Part shown: positions 1 to 7,188 of the stretch, in pieces
How positions within the stretch are numbered: the stretch's first letter is position 1
Layout of the letters: the number at the start of each line of letters is the position of its first letter
Assembly: GCA_022448765.1 (NCBI GenBank)
Contig: JAKUTI010000070.1
Location: 1 to 11,628 of the forward strand
From: Pseudomonadales bacterium
GTDB lineage: Bacteria > Pseudomonadota > Gammaproteobacteria > Pseudomonadales > Azotimanducaceae
Direction: 5' to 3'
Length of the DNA: 11,628 bases
Notes under the pieces: generated by a model
Databases searched by the model: none
What the model was told of the DNA's origin: nothing
Seen by the model: only the letters and a program-made list of their open reading frames with translations
Position numbers and translations under genes: made by a program

Positions 1-209
1 TTGAACTGGATACGGCCTTCCTGATTTTTAAGTGGCTCCCGGAGGGCAACTGGCTGAAAAATGTTGAGGTCGAAGGGTCGCTTGATTACGTCGCTACCGG
101 ATTACTCCGGGCCGGCGACATTCATGACAACGTTCGTTATCTGCAGGATGCGAGCCGCTGGTCGTTTTCGTTGGTAGCAGTTCTCCCGGTGGCCCCTCTG
201 TTTCCGTAA
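1..209 (+). CDS. C-terminal fragment of an unrecognised protein
   Basis: An open frame enters from the left edge (first full codon at base 3) and stops at TAA 207-209, giving 68 residues with no start in the window. Codon use looks like ordinary coding sequence. It begins ELDTAFLIFKWLPEGNWLKN and ends in a hydrophobic stretch, FSLVAVLPVAPLFP, running right up to the stop. I recognise no family. The hydrophobic end could be a membrane segment or a buried tail. Short antisense frames in the same bases look like shadows. It is separated by about 195 bases from the next gene on the same strand and so may belong to a different transcript. Moderate confidence that it is coding, none on function. 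Confidence 0.55.
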   Translation, partial: ELDTAFLIFKWLPEGNWLKNVEVEGSLDYVATGLLRAGDIHDNVRYLQDASRWSFSLVAVLPVAPLFP

Positions 210-296
210 CTTGATTCTGGCGGAAATCTGCATGAAATTTCGTCGTTTGGCTTTCCCTGGGACGCCTGTTCATCGTATCTAACAGAGACACACCTG

Positions 297-302
297 TACA
301 AT
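297..302 (+). promoter_or_regulatory. weak candidate -10 box
   Basis: TACAAT matches the sigma-70 -10 consensus at five of six positions and lies about 105 bases before the likely start of the DUF5916 gene. No good -35 hexamer sits 16-18 bases upstream (the bases there read CGTATC), so the call is weak. If real, transcription would begin just before the inverted repeats at 312-343. Confidence 0.2.
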
Positions 303-311
303 GAGCGAGAA

Positions 312-343
312 CGCAATCCTATTGCGGGTTGTGTGAAGAACAC
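312..343 (+). repeat. two adjacent small inverted repeats upstream of the DUF5916 gene
   Basis: CGCAAT (312-317) and ATTGCG (321-326) form a perfect 6-base stem with a 3-base loop. Five bases further on, GTGT (331-334) and ACAC (340-343) form a 4-base stem with a 5-base loop. No T tract follows either one, so this is not a standard intrinsic terminator. They could be an operator, a 5' leader structure or chance. Confidence 0.35.
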
Positions 344-405
344 TGAAGGTACCGGGAGTTCCTACGTTTCTGCTGTCCGTGTCCCTCCCGTTTTGTTACG
401 AGTCA

Positions 406-3228
406 ATGTCTCGATTGTTTGCTAGAACGCTCCTCGTCGTGTGTGCAGGTCTGGCTGTTGCGACTCCTGCTGTTGGGCAAGCTCCTCGTCCGCTTGTTGC
501 GATCGAGCTGTTTGCGAATTTATCTGCCGGGGTCGATGACGACTGGCTGGCTCGTGGTCTTGCGGAAACGATAAGCGCTGAGTTTGAGCAGATTGGAGCC
601 CGTACTGTTATTACGGCAAGAACTGCCGGCGAAGCGTCAACACTCGCTACGCTCCAAGGTCGAGGTGAGGAACTCGGCGCGGCATGGTTTGTGACCGGGA
701 CATTTCAGCGGAATGGTCCAAGCTTTCGTGTCACAGCACGATTAACTGATTTGTCAGTCGGGACCACGACGGAGAGTGTGGTTGTCGATGGAACTAGCGA
801 TGACATTTTTGGGTTGCAGGACCAGGTAGTCGCTGGACTTCTGGCTAACGGGGCCCCCTTTGAATCACCAGCTGAGTCTCTTACTCAGGGCAATGACATT
901 GTCGAAGCCGAAGGAGCGTTGGTCGAGGAATCGGTTCGGCCGAGTGCGCCACCGGTTGTGCCTGAGCCGGTTGACCAACCAGTACAGGTGCCAGACGACG
1001 TTGTTGTATCTGCTGTGGGACCAGACCGAAATCGCACGGACGATACGTTGCCCGGTCTATCAGACGAGGCGTTTGGTATTTTGCAAGGCCGACCGCGGGT
1101 TCGGCCCATGCGAACCGATAGTCCGCCGACAATTGATGGGCGTCTTGATGACCCGGTCTGGCGTTCGGCGACTATGCTCAGCGAGTTCGTGCAACAGGCG
1201 CCACTTGATGGGGCGCCAGCGACGGAGGAGACCGAGATCTACATTGCGTACGATAGCGACAACCTCTACTTTGGGTTTTATTTGCATTACGCTGACCCAA
1301 CCATGATGCGGGCGAACCGTGTCGATCGTGATACTGCCTATTTGGATGATCTCATGACGGTCTACTTCGATACGTTCATGGATCAACAACGAACCTACGA
1401 CTTTGATTTGAATGGCTACAACGTGCAAGGTGACGGGATTATCAATTCCGGCGGGCGGAGAGGAAGAATGGGCCCGATTCCTCCTGCAGACCGGTCATGG
1501 GACACGCTTTTTTACAGTGGTACTCAGATCGTGGCAGACGGGTATACCGCGGAAATGGCCATTCCATTTAAGAGCATTCGCTACCCGCAGCAGGCCCCCG
1601 GTGTTGAACACCGGTGGGGGTTTCAGATCGTGCGTGAAGTCAAGGCGAAGAATCAAGAGAACATTGTGTGGTCGCCGATGTCGCGTGATGTCCAGACCTT
1701 TATGTCCCAGATGGGGGTGCTTGAAGGAATGACCGATCTTTCGACGAGTCGGAATCTTGAAATCTTGCCCACCGTAACGGCGATTCAAGCAGGGTCACTG
1801 GGTCAAACCGGTGCCTTCATAAATGACACGACACCAGAAGCGGGTGTCAATGTGAAATATGGCGTGACGTCGAATCTTACGGCTGATTTCACGGTCAATC
1901 CTGACTTTTCCCAAATTGAATCCGACAATCCACAAATTGATGTGAATCAACGGTACCCACTCTTTTATCAGGAGTTACGACCATTCTTTCTCGAAGGCGC
2001 CGAGATTTTCGATTTCACTTCTCCAATTAATTTCGTACACACCCGAACCATTGTTGACCCAAATTTTGGTGGCAAAGTAACCGGCAAGGTCGGTCGTGCG
2101 ACGCTTGGATTTCTTGTGGCGGATGATGCGGCAGCAGGGAAACGGGATGACTCCTCTGACCCGGCATTTGGAGAGAACGCACAAGTCACGATTGGTCGGG
2201 CGCGATACGACTTGTATTCAGAGTCGCATATTGGCGCGACCTATACGGACCGCGAATTCCTCGACAGTTATAGTCGGGTTGCGGTGCTTGATGGACAGTT
2301 CCGCCTGGGGCAAGCGACGCGGGTGAATATTGTTGCCGCCGAATCACAGTATCGCGATGAGGACGGAAACAATCTCAATGGACCAGCAGTGGCAGCATTT
2401 CTGCAACACAGAGGTCGAAACATTACAGCCAGTACGTTTTTTGGGCGGATCGATCCGGACTTCAGGACCGATGTTGGGTTTGTGCGTCGTGTGGACCAGC
2501 AGAACAACTTCACCAATATTGGCTATCGCTGGTGGCCGGAACACTGGATTATCAATTGGGGGCCAACCGCGAACTACCAATTGAATTTTAATCACGCCGG
2601 TATCCGACAAGATGAATCAATGGGTGGCGGGGTCGATTTTGAATTTGCCAGGAATATTAGTGCGAGCGCGAAGGCCGATCAGACGCTTGAACGATTTGGC
2701 GGCATTAATTTTCATAAGTCGTCCTACAACATTTCCGCGAATAGCAGTACTTACCGACTGTTTACCCTCCGCGGCAATGTCACAGTCGGCGATGAGATTT
2801 ATTTTGACCCCGAGAATCCCTATTTAGGACGGACTGTACAAACACGGCTTTCTACGGTCTTGAGACCCACGCCTAGACTGACGTCGCAACTGGATCTGAA
2901 TACTAGTCGCTTCACCGATATCCGCGTGGGCGCTAAAGAAGTGTTTCACGTCAAGATTCTGAGAGCGCTCAGTACGTTTACGTTTACGGACCGGATGCTC
3001 GTACGCAACATTACTGAATACAATTCCTATAGTCGCAAACTCGGACTGAATATTCTTCTGAACTATCGACTGAATGCGCTGACCGTGTTTTATGCTGGGT
3101 ATGATGACCACTATCGGCAGGCCGATTTAATCCCGGATTTGATGGACGACGAATTTTTTCCCGCGACGGCATTTCGACGAACGAACCGGGCGATCTTTAT
3201 GAAGTTACAGTATCTTTTCCGGTATTGA
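406..3228 (+). CDS. exported FlgO/TolB-N-like + CBM9-like + DUF5916 outer-membrane barrel protein
   Basis: Probably an outer-membrane protein of unknown substrate, 940 residues. ATG 406 is preferred because MSRLFARTLLVVCAGLAVA directly gives a clean signal peptide; an in-frame GTG at 379 adds nine residues. Neither start has a strong ribosome site. Domains, counted from ATG 406: signal peptide 1-24; a FlgO/TolB-N-like domain about 27-148 (DDDWLARGLAE, VTGTFQRNG, RVTARLTDL, DDIFGLQDQ); a Pro/Glu/Val-rich linker about 150-230; a CBM9-like beta-sandwich about 232-445 (TIDGRLDDPVW, DNLYFGFYLH); and a DUF5916 barrel to the end. The DUF5916 signature is TVNPDFSQIESD, then RPFFLEGAEIF near residues 525-535. 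The C-terminus KLQYLFRY has the alternating aromatic ending typical of BAM-inserted barrels. The CBM9-like/DUF5916 pairing is a known architecture; an added FlgO-like domain is unusual. Carbohydrate binding is suggested by family only. Confidence 0.88.
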   Translation: MSRLFARTLLVVCAGLAVATPAVGQAPRPLVAIELFANLSAGVDDDWLARGLAETISAEFEQIGARTVITARTAGEASTLATLQGRGEELGAAWFVTGTFQRNGPSFRVTARLTDLSVGTTTESVVVDGTSDDIFGLQDQVVAGLLANGAPFESPAESLTQGNDIVEAEGALVEESVRPSAPPVVPEPVDQPVQVPDDVVVSAVGPDRNRTDDTLPGLSDEAFGILQGRPRVRPMRTDSPPTIDGRLDDPVWRSATMLSEFVQQAPLDGAPATEETEIYIAYDSDNLYFGFYLHYADPTMMRANRVDRDTAYLDDLMTVYFDTFMDQQRTYDFDLNGYNVQGDGIINSGGRRGRMGPIPPADRSWDTLFYSGTQIVADGYTAEMAIPFKSIRYPQQAPGVEHRWGFQIVREVKAKNQENIVWSPMSRDVQTFMSQMGVLEGMTDLSTSRNLEILPTVTAIQAGSLGQTGAFINDTTPEAGVNVKYGVTSNLTADFTVNPDFSQIESDNPQIDVNQRYPLFYQELRPFFLEGAEIFDFTSPINFVHTRTIVDPNFGGKVTGKVGRATLGFLVADDAAAGKRDDSSDPAFGENAQVTIGRARYDLYSESHIGATYTDREFLDSYSRVAVLDGQFRLGQATRVNIVAAESQYRDEDGNNLNGPAVAAFLQHRGRNITASTFFGRIDPDFRTDVGFVRRVDQQNNFTNIGYRWWPEHWIINWGPTANYQLNFNHAGIRQDESMGGGVDFEFARNISASAKADQTLERFGGINFHKSSYNISANSSTYRLFTLRGNVTVGDEIYFDPENPYLGRTVQTRLSTVLRPTPRLTSQLDLNTSRFTDIRVGAKEVFHVKILRALSTFTFTDRMLVRNITEYNSYSRKLGLNILLNYRLNALTVFYAGYDDHYRQADLIPDLMDDEFFPATAFRRTNRAIFMKLQYLFRY
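1595..1618 (+). repeat. strong hairpin inside the DUF5916 gene
   Basis: CCGGTGTTGAACACCGG (1598-1614) is a perfect palindrome about one central base. CCC just outside on the left (1595-1597) can pair with GGG (1616-1618) if T1615 bulges. As RNA this gives a G/C-rich stem of about ten pairs with a 3-base loop, followed by GGTTT. It lies in codons for QAPGVEHRWGF. There is no long T run, so full termination is doubtful. Confidence 0.5.
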
Positions 3229-3232
3229 TGGT

Positions 3233-3237
3233 GAGGA
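3233..3237 (+). promoter_or_regulatory. ribosome binding site for msrB
   Basis: GAGGA lies six bases before the ATG at 3244, an ideal spacing, and supports that start. It follows directly on the stop of the preceding gene. Confidence 0.65.
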
Positions 3238-3243
3238 TGACTG

Positions 3244-3672
3244 ATGGGTGAGACATTCGAGAAACTCGACAAGAAAAAGACGGAGTGGCAAACACTACTT
3301 GCAGATGATTCGTATGCGGTTCTGTTTAAAGAAGCTACCGAACCAGCGGGTACGAGCACGCTGAATGATGAAAAACGTGACGGGACCTTTGTTTGTGCCG
3401 CGTGCCATCTTCCGTTATTCGAGTCGATAGCCAAGTACAACAGTGGGACTGGTTGGCCAAGTTTTTTCGAGGCCATTTCTGGTCATGTGGGCACAAAAAC
3501 AGACTTTAAGTTATTGCTGCCTCGTACCGAGTACCACTGTGCGCGATGTGGGGGACATCAGGGGCATGTCTTCAAGGACGGACCTGAACCGACGGGCCAG
3601 CGCTACTGTAACAATGGTGTCGCGCTGAAATTTGTGCCTTCTGATGAAGACCTACCGCCACTCCGGTCCTAG
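3244..3672 (+). CDS. msrB: peptide-methionine (R)-S-oxide reductase MsrB
   Basis: Reduces the R form of methionine sulfoxide in proteins, repairing oxidative damage. It has 142 residues, the normal length for a single-domain MsrB, and no signal peptide, so it should be cytoplasmic. Visible motifs: zinc pairs CAAC (Cys51, Cys54) and CARC (Cys99, Cys102), the substrate-site motif SGTGWPSF (67-74), HQGHVF (105-110), and RYCNNGVALKF with catalytic Cys122. These five are its only cysteines. Where the E. coli enzyme has the recycling cysteine (SGCGWPSF), this one has Thr69, so it is a one-cysteine type and must be re-reduced without an internal disulfide at that site. The start is backed by GAGGA six bases upstream. 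It begins 15 bases after the DUF5916 gene, so cotranscription is likely but not shown. Confidence 0.96.
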   Translation: MGETFEKLDKKKTEWQTLLADDSYAVLFKEATEPAGTSTLNDEKRDGTFVCAACHLPLFESIAKYNSGTGWPSFFEAISGHVGTKTDFKLLLPRTEYHCARCGGHQGHVFKDGPEPTGQRYCNNGVALKFVPSDEDLPPLRS

Positions 3673-3690
3673 CGCTCGGTTTTGCGCAGG

Positions 3691-4248
3691 ATGACGCCCG
3701 TCCGGCGAATAGCGTTCGGCGTCTGGTTAGTCGTCACCATCGGACTCAGCATTCTGTATGCCACGCGACCGGAGTTGATCAACCCGATCAATTTAGTTGG
3801 TCTTTTACGACAAGCCGGGACAGGGGTCCTGCTTGGATACGTCGTGGTCAGCATCTTACGCCCTGTAACTCTGGTGCCGAGCACGGTTCTGATTATTGTC
3901 GGAACGTTGCTGTTTCCAGACCGTTCTGTCTTGGTGTTTGTGGTGTCACTGCTGGGTGTTGTGGTGTCATCCGCGCTTATCTATTATTTCTTTGACGTTT
4001 TGGGTCTTGCTGAGACCTTTGAACGTCGGCATCCGAGGCAGATTCGTTGGCTTGAAAACCAGTTACACCAGCGGGGTCTGTGGATCGTGGTCGGGTGGTC
4101 GGTTTTTCCGTTTGTGCCAACGGATGCTATTTGCTACGTTGCTGGGACGCTGCGCATGCCGATCGGAAAATTTCTGATCGGTGTTTCGATTGGAGAAATC
4201 CCGATCATTGCGTTCTATGTCGCAGGCGGTACGTGGTTGTTTGGGTAG
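3691..4248 (+). CDS. VTT/DedA-like (TVP38/TMEM64 family) inner-membrane protein
   Basis: A small integral membrane protein of 185 residues from ATG 3691. TTG 3682 is an alternative adding three residues; neither start has a well-spaced Shine-Dalgarno. Counting from ATG, hydrophobic segments lie near 7-24, 45-75, 80-100, 130-145 and 163-185. The first conserved stretch is ILRPVTLVPSTVLIIVGTLLF (about 55-75), with Arg-Pro, Pro and Gly in the VTT spacing. The second is VFPFVPTDAICYVAGTLRM (about 138-156), followed by IGEIP, the re-entrant-loop pattern of VTT/SNARE-associated proteins. Eukaryotic relatives are lipid scramblases and bacterial DedA proteins act in lipid-carrier transport and membrane homeostasis; the substrate here is unknown. 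It follows msrB by 18 bases and is last in its group, facing the transhydrogenase operon tail to tail. Confidence 0.85.
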   Translation: MTPVRRIAFGVWLVVTIGLSILYATRPELINPINLVGLLRQAGTGVLLGYVVVSILRPVTLVPSTVLIIVGTLLFPDRSVLVFVVSLLGVVVSSALIYYFFDVLGLAETFERRHPRQIRWLENQLHQRGLWIVVGWSVFPFVPTDAICYVAGTLRMPIGKFLIGVSIGEIPIIAFYVAGGTWLFG

Positions 4249-4262
4249 TACACACCACGCAT

Positions 4263-4275
4263 GACACGAAGTGTC
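4263..4275. terminator. weak hairpin between converging genes
   Basis: GACACGAAGTGTC folds as a perfect 5-base stem with a 3-base loop, in the 96-base gap where the VTT gene and pntB converge. No T tract follows on either strand, so it is at best a weak bidirectional terminator. Nothing better is visible in this gap. Confidence 0.25.
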
Positions 4276-4344
4276 TTCAGTTGATGCCCTGAGCGTGGTC
4301 CGGGCGTGCTTGTTGCGGTTTGACCCGTGATGCGAGGTCTCTGT

Positions 4345-5745
4345 TTAGGCGGCGTCTTTGACGGCGGCGACTAAATCAAGCACAGCCTGCTTGCCATCCC
4401 CGAAAAGCATCAATGCATTGTCGGCAGCAAACAGTGGATTGGGGATTCCGGCGAACCCAGGGGAAAGACTTCGCTTAATGACAATCACTGTTCGTGATTG
4501 ATCGACGTTGAGAATCGGCATGCCGGCGATAGGACTCGACGGGTCGTTGCGGGCATCAGGATTGACGATGTCGTTTGCGCCGATCACGATGCTGACGTCC
4601 GTTTGTTCAAAAGAGGGATTAATCGCGTCCATTTCTTTGAGTTTGTCGTATTCGACGTCAGCTTCGGCCATCAACACGTTCATGTGTCCGGGCATGCGAC
4701 CGGCGACTGGGTGAATGGCGTACTCGACCTCCACGCCTTGTGACTCAAGAAGTGTGGCGAGGTCGCGTACTTGATGTTGTGCCTGCGAGACGGCCAGGCC
4801 ATAGCCGGGCACAATGACGACCCGACGAACGCCATCAAGCAACATCGCGACTTCTTCGGCAGAGGTGCTTTTAACCCGGCCCGCATAGACCTCGTCGGCA
4901 TCCGACTGGGACCCACCACTTTCGGCGATGGCTCCAACGAGAACATTTATCAAAGATCGGTTCATCGCTTTGCACATGATCATCGTCAGGATGATTCCCG
5001 AAGCTCCCACGAGTGAACCCGTGATGATCAAGATGTTGTTGTTGAGCACGAATCCGGTTGAGGCAGCCGCTAGGCCTGAATAGGAGTTCAGCAACGCGAT
5101 GGCCACCGGCATATCGGCGCCGCCGATCGGAATTGTCAGGAGAATGCCGAGCAGTGAAGCCACAACGACGACACCCACATAAAATTCGGTGTTGGCCGGC
5201 TCGGTTACGACCATGACGCCTAACCCGAGCGCCGTGAGTGCCAACACTCCGTTGAGTATTTGCTGTGCGGGGAAAATTACCGGTCGATCAGGCAAGAGCA
5301 ACCCGCGGAGTTTGTCGAATGCAACGAGGCTTCCCCAGAATGTCACGGAACCGATAATGCCGGAGGCCACCGTGGCAATGGTGGTTTGCGTCGAGGGGTC
5401 TGTGTCGCTTACCAGCACAGCGCCTGCGACGAGTGCAGAGGCGCCGCCGCCAAAGGCATTGAGCAGCGCCACCATTTCCGGCATTGCGGTAAGTTCAATT
5501 TTCAGTGCGAAGGTGGCTCCAATGGCCGCCCCAATCACCACGCCCGCAAGGATCCAGGCGAACGCATCCATCCCTGCGCCAAAGATCTGTTGGTCGAGTA
5601 ACGTGGCCACGATGGCCAGCAGCATGCCGGTTGCCCCAAAGAGGTTTCCGCGCACAGCCGTCCGGGGGTGAGTCAGTCCTCGAATGCCAAGAATAAACAG
5701 CACCGATGCGACGAGATAGATAAGGTCGATCAGAACGGTGTCCAC
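4345..5745 (-). CDS. pntB: NAD(P) transhydrogenase beta subunit PntB
   Basis: Membrane (dII) and NADP(H)-binding (dIII) part of proton-translocating transhydrogenase, which makes NADPH from NADH using the proton gradient. It has 466 residues, full length. The N-terminal 270 or so residues are strongly hydrophobic helices, including MPEMVALLNAFGGGAS (88-103) and MPVAIALLNSYSGLAAAS (212-229). The first has Asn96 where E. coli PntB has a histidine in this helix. dIII, from about residue 300, shows VPGYGLAVSQAQ (312-322), HPVAGRMPGHMNVLMAEA (345-362), GANDIVNPDAR (389-399) and KRSLSPGFAGIPNPLF (424-439), the NADP-binding elements. The start is GTG; its G is also the last base of the pntA2 stop (TAGTG), and AAGAAGGA within the end of pntA2 supplies the ribosome site. 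Last gene of the operon. Confidence 0.97.
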   Translation of the reverse strand: MDTVLIDLIYLVASVLFILGIRGLTHPRTAVRGNLFGATGMLLAIVATLLDQQIFGAGMDAFAWILAGVVIGAAIGATFALKIELTAMPEMVALLNAFGGGASALVAGAVLVSDTDPSTQTTIATVASGIIGSVTFWGSLVAFDKLRGLLLPDRPVIFPAQQILNGVLALTALGLGVMVVTEPANTEFYVGVVVVASLLGILLTIPIGGADMPVAIALLNSYSGLAAASTGFVLNNNILIITGSLVGASGIILTMIMCKAMNRSLINVLVGAIAESGGSQSDADEVYAGRVKSTSAEEVAMLLDGVRRVVIVPGYGLAVSQAQHQVRDLATLLESQGVEVEYAIHPVAGRMPGHMNVLMAEADVEYDKLKEMDAINPSFEQTDVSIVIGANDIVNPDARNDPSSPIAGMPILNVDQSRTVIVIKRSLSPGFAGIPNPLFAADNALMLFGDGKQAVLDLVAAVKDAA

Positions 5746-6023
5746 TAATCCTTCTTCTTAAACATGTCGAGCATGCGATGCGTTACCAAGAAACCACCGA
5801 CCACGTTAATGGTGGCAATGACCAGTGCTAAAAATCCAAGGATCATTGTTGTTTGATTTGACGATGAAACCGACAGCATCGCCCCAATGATTGTGATCCC
5901 GGAGATTGCATTACTTCCCGACATGAGCGGGGTGTGAAGCAACGGCGGAACCTTGGTAATAATTTCAAAGCCCACAAAGACCGCGAGCATGAAAATAGTT
6001 AAGAGCGGTATGAAAGTATCCAT
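5745..6023 (-). CDS. pntA2: NAD(P) transhydrogenase alpha subunit, membrane part PntA2
   Basis: A small subunit of 92 residues carrying the alpha-side transmembrane helices of domain II. Three hydrophobic segments lie near 4-20, 34-52 and 57-80. The conserved family stretch VPPLLHTPLMSGSNAISGI (25-43) is intact. The tail MFKKKD is basic, as expected on the cytoplasmic side. In E. coli this region is fused to the NAD-binding domain; the separate-gene form is the Rhodospirillum rubrum-type three-subunit arrangement (PntAA/PntAB/PntB). It starts 7 bases after the end of pntA1 and its TAG stop overlaps the pntB GTG start by one base, so the three subunits are probably translationally linked. Confidence 0.95.
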   Translation of the reverse strand: MDTFIPLLTIFMLAVFVGFEIITKVPPLLHTPLMSGSNAISGITIIGAMLSVSSSNQTTMILGFLALVIATINVVGGFLVTHRMLDMFKKKD

Positions 6024-6030
6024 AGATCTT

Positions 6031-7188
6031 TTAAGAGACAGATTGCAAAAGTTCCTTCACGCGTGGATGTACGACTTCCCCATTTTGCGATACCAGGGTG
6101 CCGGCCGTGATTTCGTCATCGAGATCAAGGGTTAACGCATGGTCTTTTACTAGGTGCAATAAGAGTGTCGAGATGTTTTTCGCATACATTTGCGAGGCAT
6201 GATACGGCACGGTTGCCGGAAGATTGGAGGGGCCGAGAATGGTGACACCATTGGTGACGATCACTTCGTCAGCTTGGGTCGCTTCGCAGTTGCCTCCACG
6301 TTCTGCGGCAAGATCGACGACAACAGCGCCTGGGTCCATGCCAGCGACCATGTTCTTGGTAACTAAGATCGGTGCAGTTTTCCCGGGAATGAGTGCTGTC
6401 GTGATGACAACATCACTATTGGCAACAACGCGAGTCATCATTTCACGTTGACGCTCAAGGAACGACTCATCTTGCGCTTTAGCGTAGCCACCGGCATCTT
6501 CAGATGCACTTGTGTCAAGAGGAAGTTCAACGAAGGTTGCTCCGAGACTTTCGACTTGCTCCTGTACAGCGGGTCGGACGTCATAGGCCTCGACACGGGC
6601 ACCAAGCCGACGGGCTGAAGCAATGGCTTGAAGACCGGCGACGCCGGCCCCCACGACGAAGACTCGTGCCGGAGTGATGGTGCCGGCGGCCGTCATCATC
6701 ATTGGAAACATTCGCGGCAGGGTCTCAGCAGCAAGCAGTACCGCTTTGTATCCGGCAATGGTAGCCATTGAGGACAGGGCGTCCATGCTTTGTGCCCTGG
6801 TGATCCGTGGAATCAGTTCCATCGAGAACGACCGAACGCCTTTAGCCGCCACGCGTTCTGCGACGGCGGGTTCACCAAGCGGGTCAGAAAATCCAATAAT
6901 TGTTTGGTTGGCTTGCAGTGTTTCCAGGTCGGCGAGTCCGGTATTGCCAGCGGCACCTGGACTTCGAACTTGCAGCAGGACATCCACGTCAGAAAAAAGT
7001 TGTTCTCTGGAACTTGCGATCCGAGCCCCTTTTTCGACGTACGCCTGATCAGGAAACCCGGCGGATTCGCCTGCCGAAGGTTCCACCAGAACGTCAAGAG
7101 ACGCTTTGGTCAATGAGGGGACAATACTCGGAACCAAGGCGACCCGACGTTCGCCAGGGAATAACTCTTTAGGAACACCGATGATCAT
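6031..7188 (-). CDS. pntA1: NAD(P) transhydrogenase alpha subunit, NAD-binding part PntA1
   Basis: The soluble NAD(H)-binding domain I, 385 residues, which transfers hydride from NADH to NADP held by PntB. Visible features: N-terminal IGVPKE with PGERRVAL (3-18); RITRAQSMDALSS (127-139), holding Gln132 and Asp135 of the active site; the Rossmann motif VVGAGVAGLQA (178-188) with Asp203 at the end of the second strand for the NAD ribose; the mobile loop DAGGYAKAQDE (231-241) with Tyr235; and QMYAKNISTLLLHL near 333-346. These agree with R. rubrum domain I at matching positions, setting it apart from the related alanine dehydrogenases. The ATG start overlaps the stop of the upstream quinoprotein gene (ATGA, 7185-7188) and lacks an obvious Shine-Dalgarno, pointing to translational coupling. 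Confidence 0.96.
   Translation of the reverse strand: MIIGVPKELFPGERRVALVPSIVPSLTKASLDVLVEPSAGESAGFPDQAYVEKGARIASSREQLFSDVDVLLQVRSPGAAGNTGLADLETLQANQTIIGFSDPLGEPAVAERVAAKGVRSFSMELIPRITRAQSMDALSSMATIAGYKAVLLAAETLPRMFPMMMTAAGTITPARVFVVGAGVAGLQAIASARRLGARVEAYDVRPAVQEQVESLGATFVELPLDTSASEDAGGYAKAQDESFLERQREMMTRVVANSDVVITTALIPGKTAPILVTKNMVAGMDPGAVVVDLAAERGGNCEATQADEVIVTNGVTILGPSNLPATVPYHASQMYAKNISTLLLHLVKDHALTLDLDDEITAGTLVSQNGEVVHPRVKELLQSVS

Noticed and set aside
201..226. TTTCCG/CGGAAA inverted repeat after the first gene as a terminator
   Set aside because: A 6-base stem with a 14-base loop and no T tract, overlapping the stop codon region; too weak to call.
379..405. GTG start for the DUF5916 protein
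   Set aside because: Not excluded, but it adds nine residues before a clean signal peptide and has no close ribosome site; ATG 406 is simpler.
1060..1428. Minus-strand 122-residue open frame opposite the DUF5916 gene
   Set aside because: Antisense to the conserved CBM9-like region, no start signal and no family resemblance.
5189..5671. Plus-strand 160-residue open frame opposite pntB
   Set aside because: Low-complexity Ala/Ser/Pro/Thr-rich translation antisense to the conserved pntB helices; a shadow of that gene.
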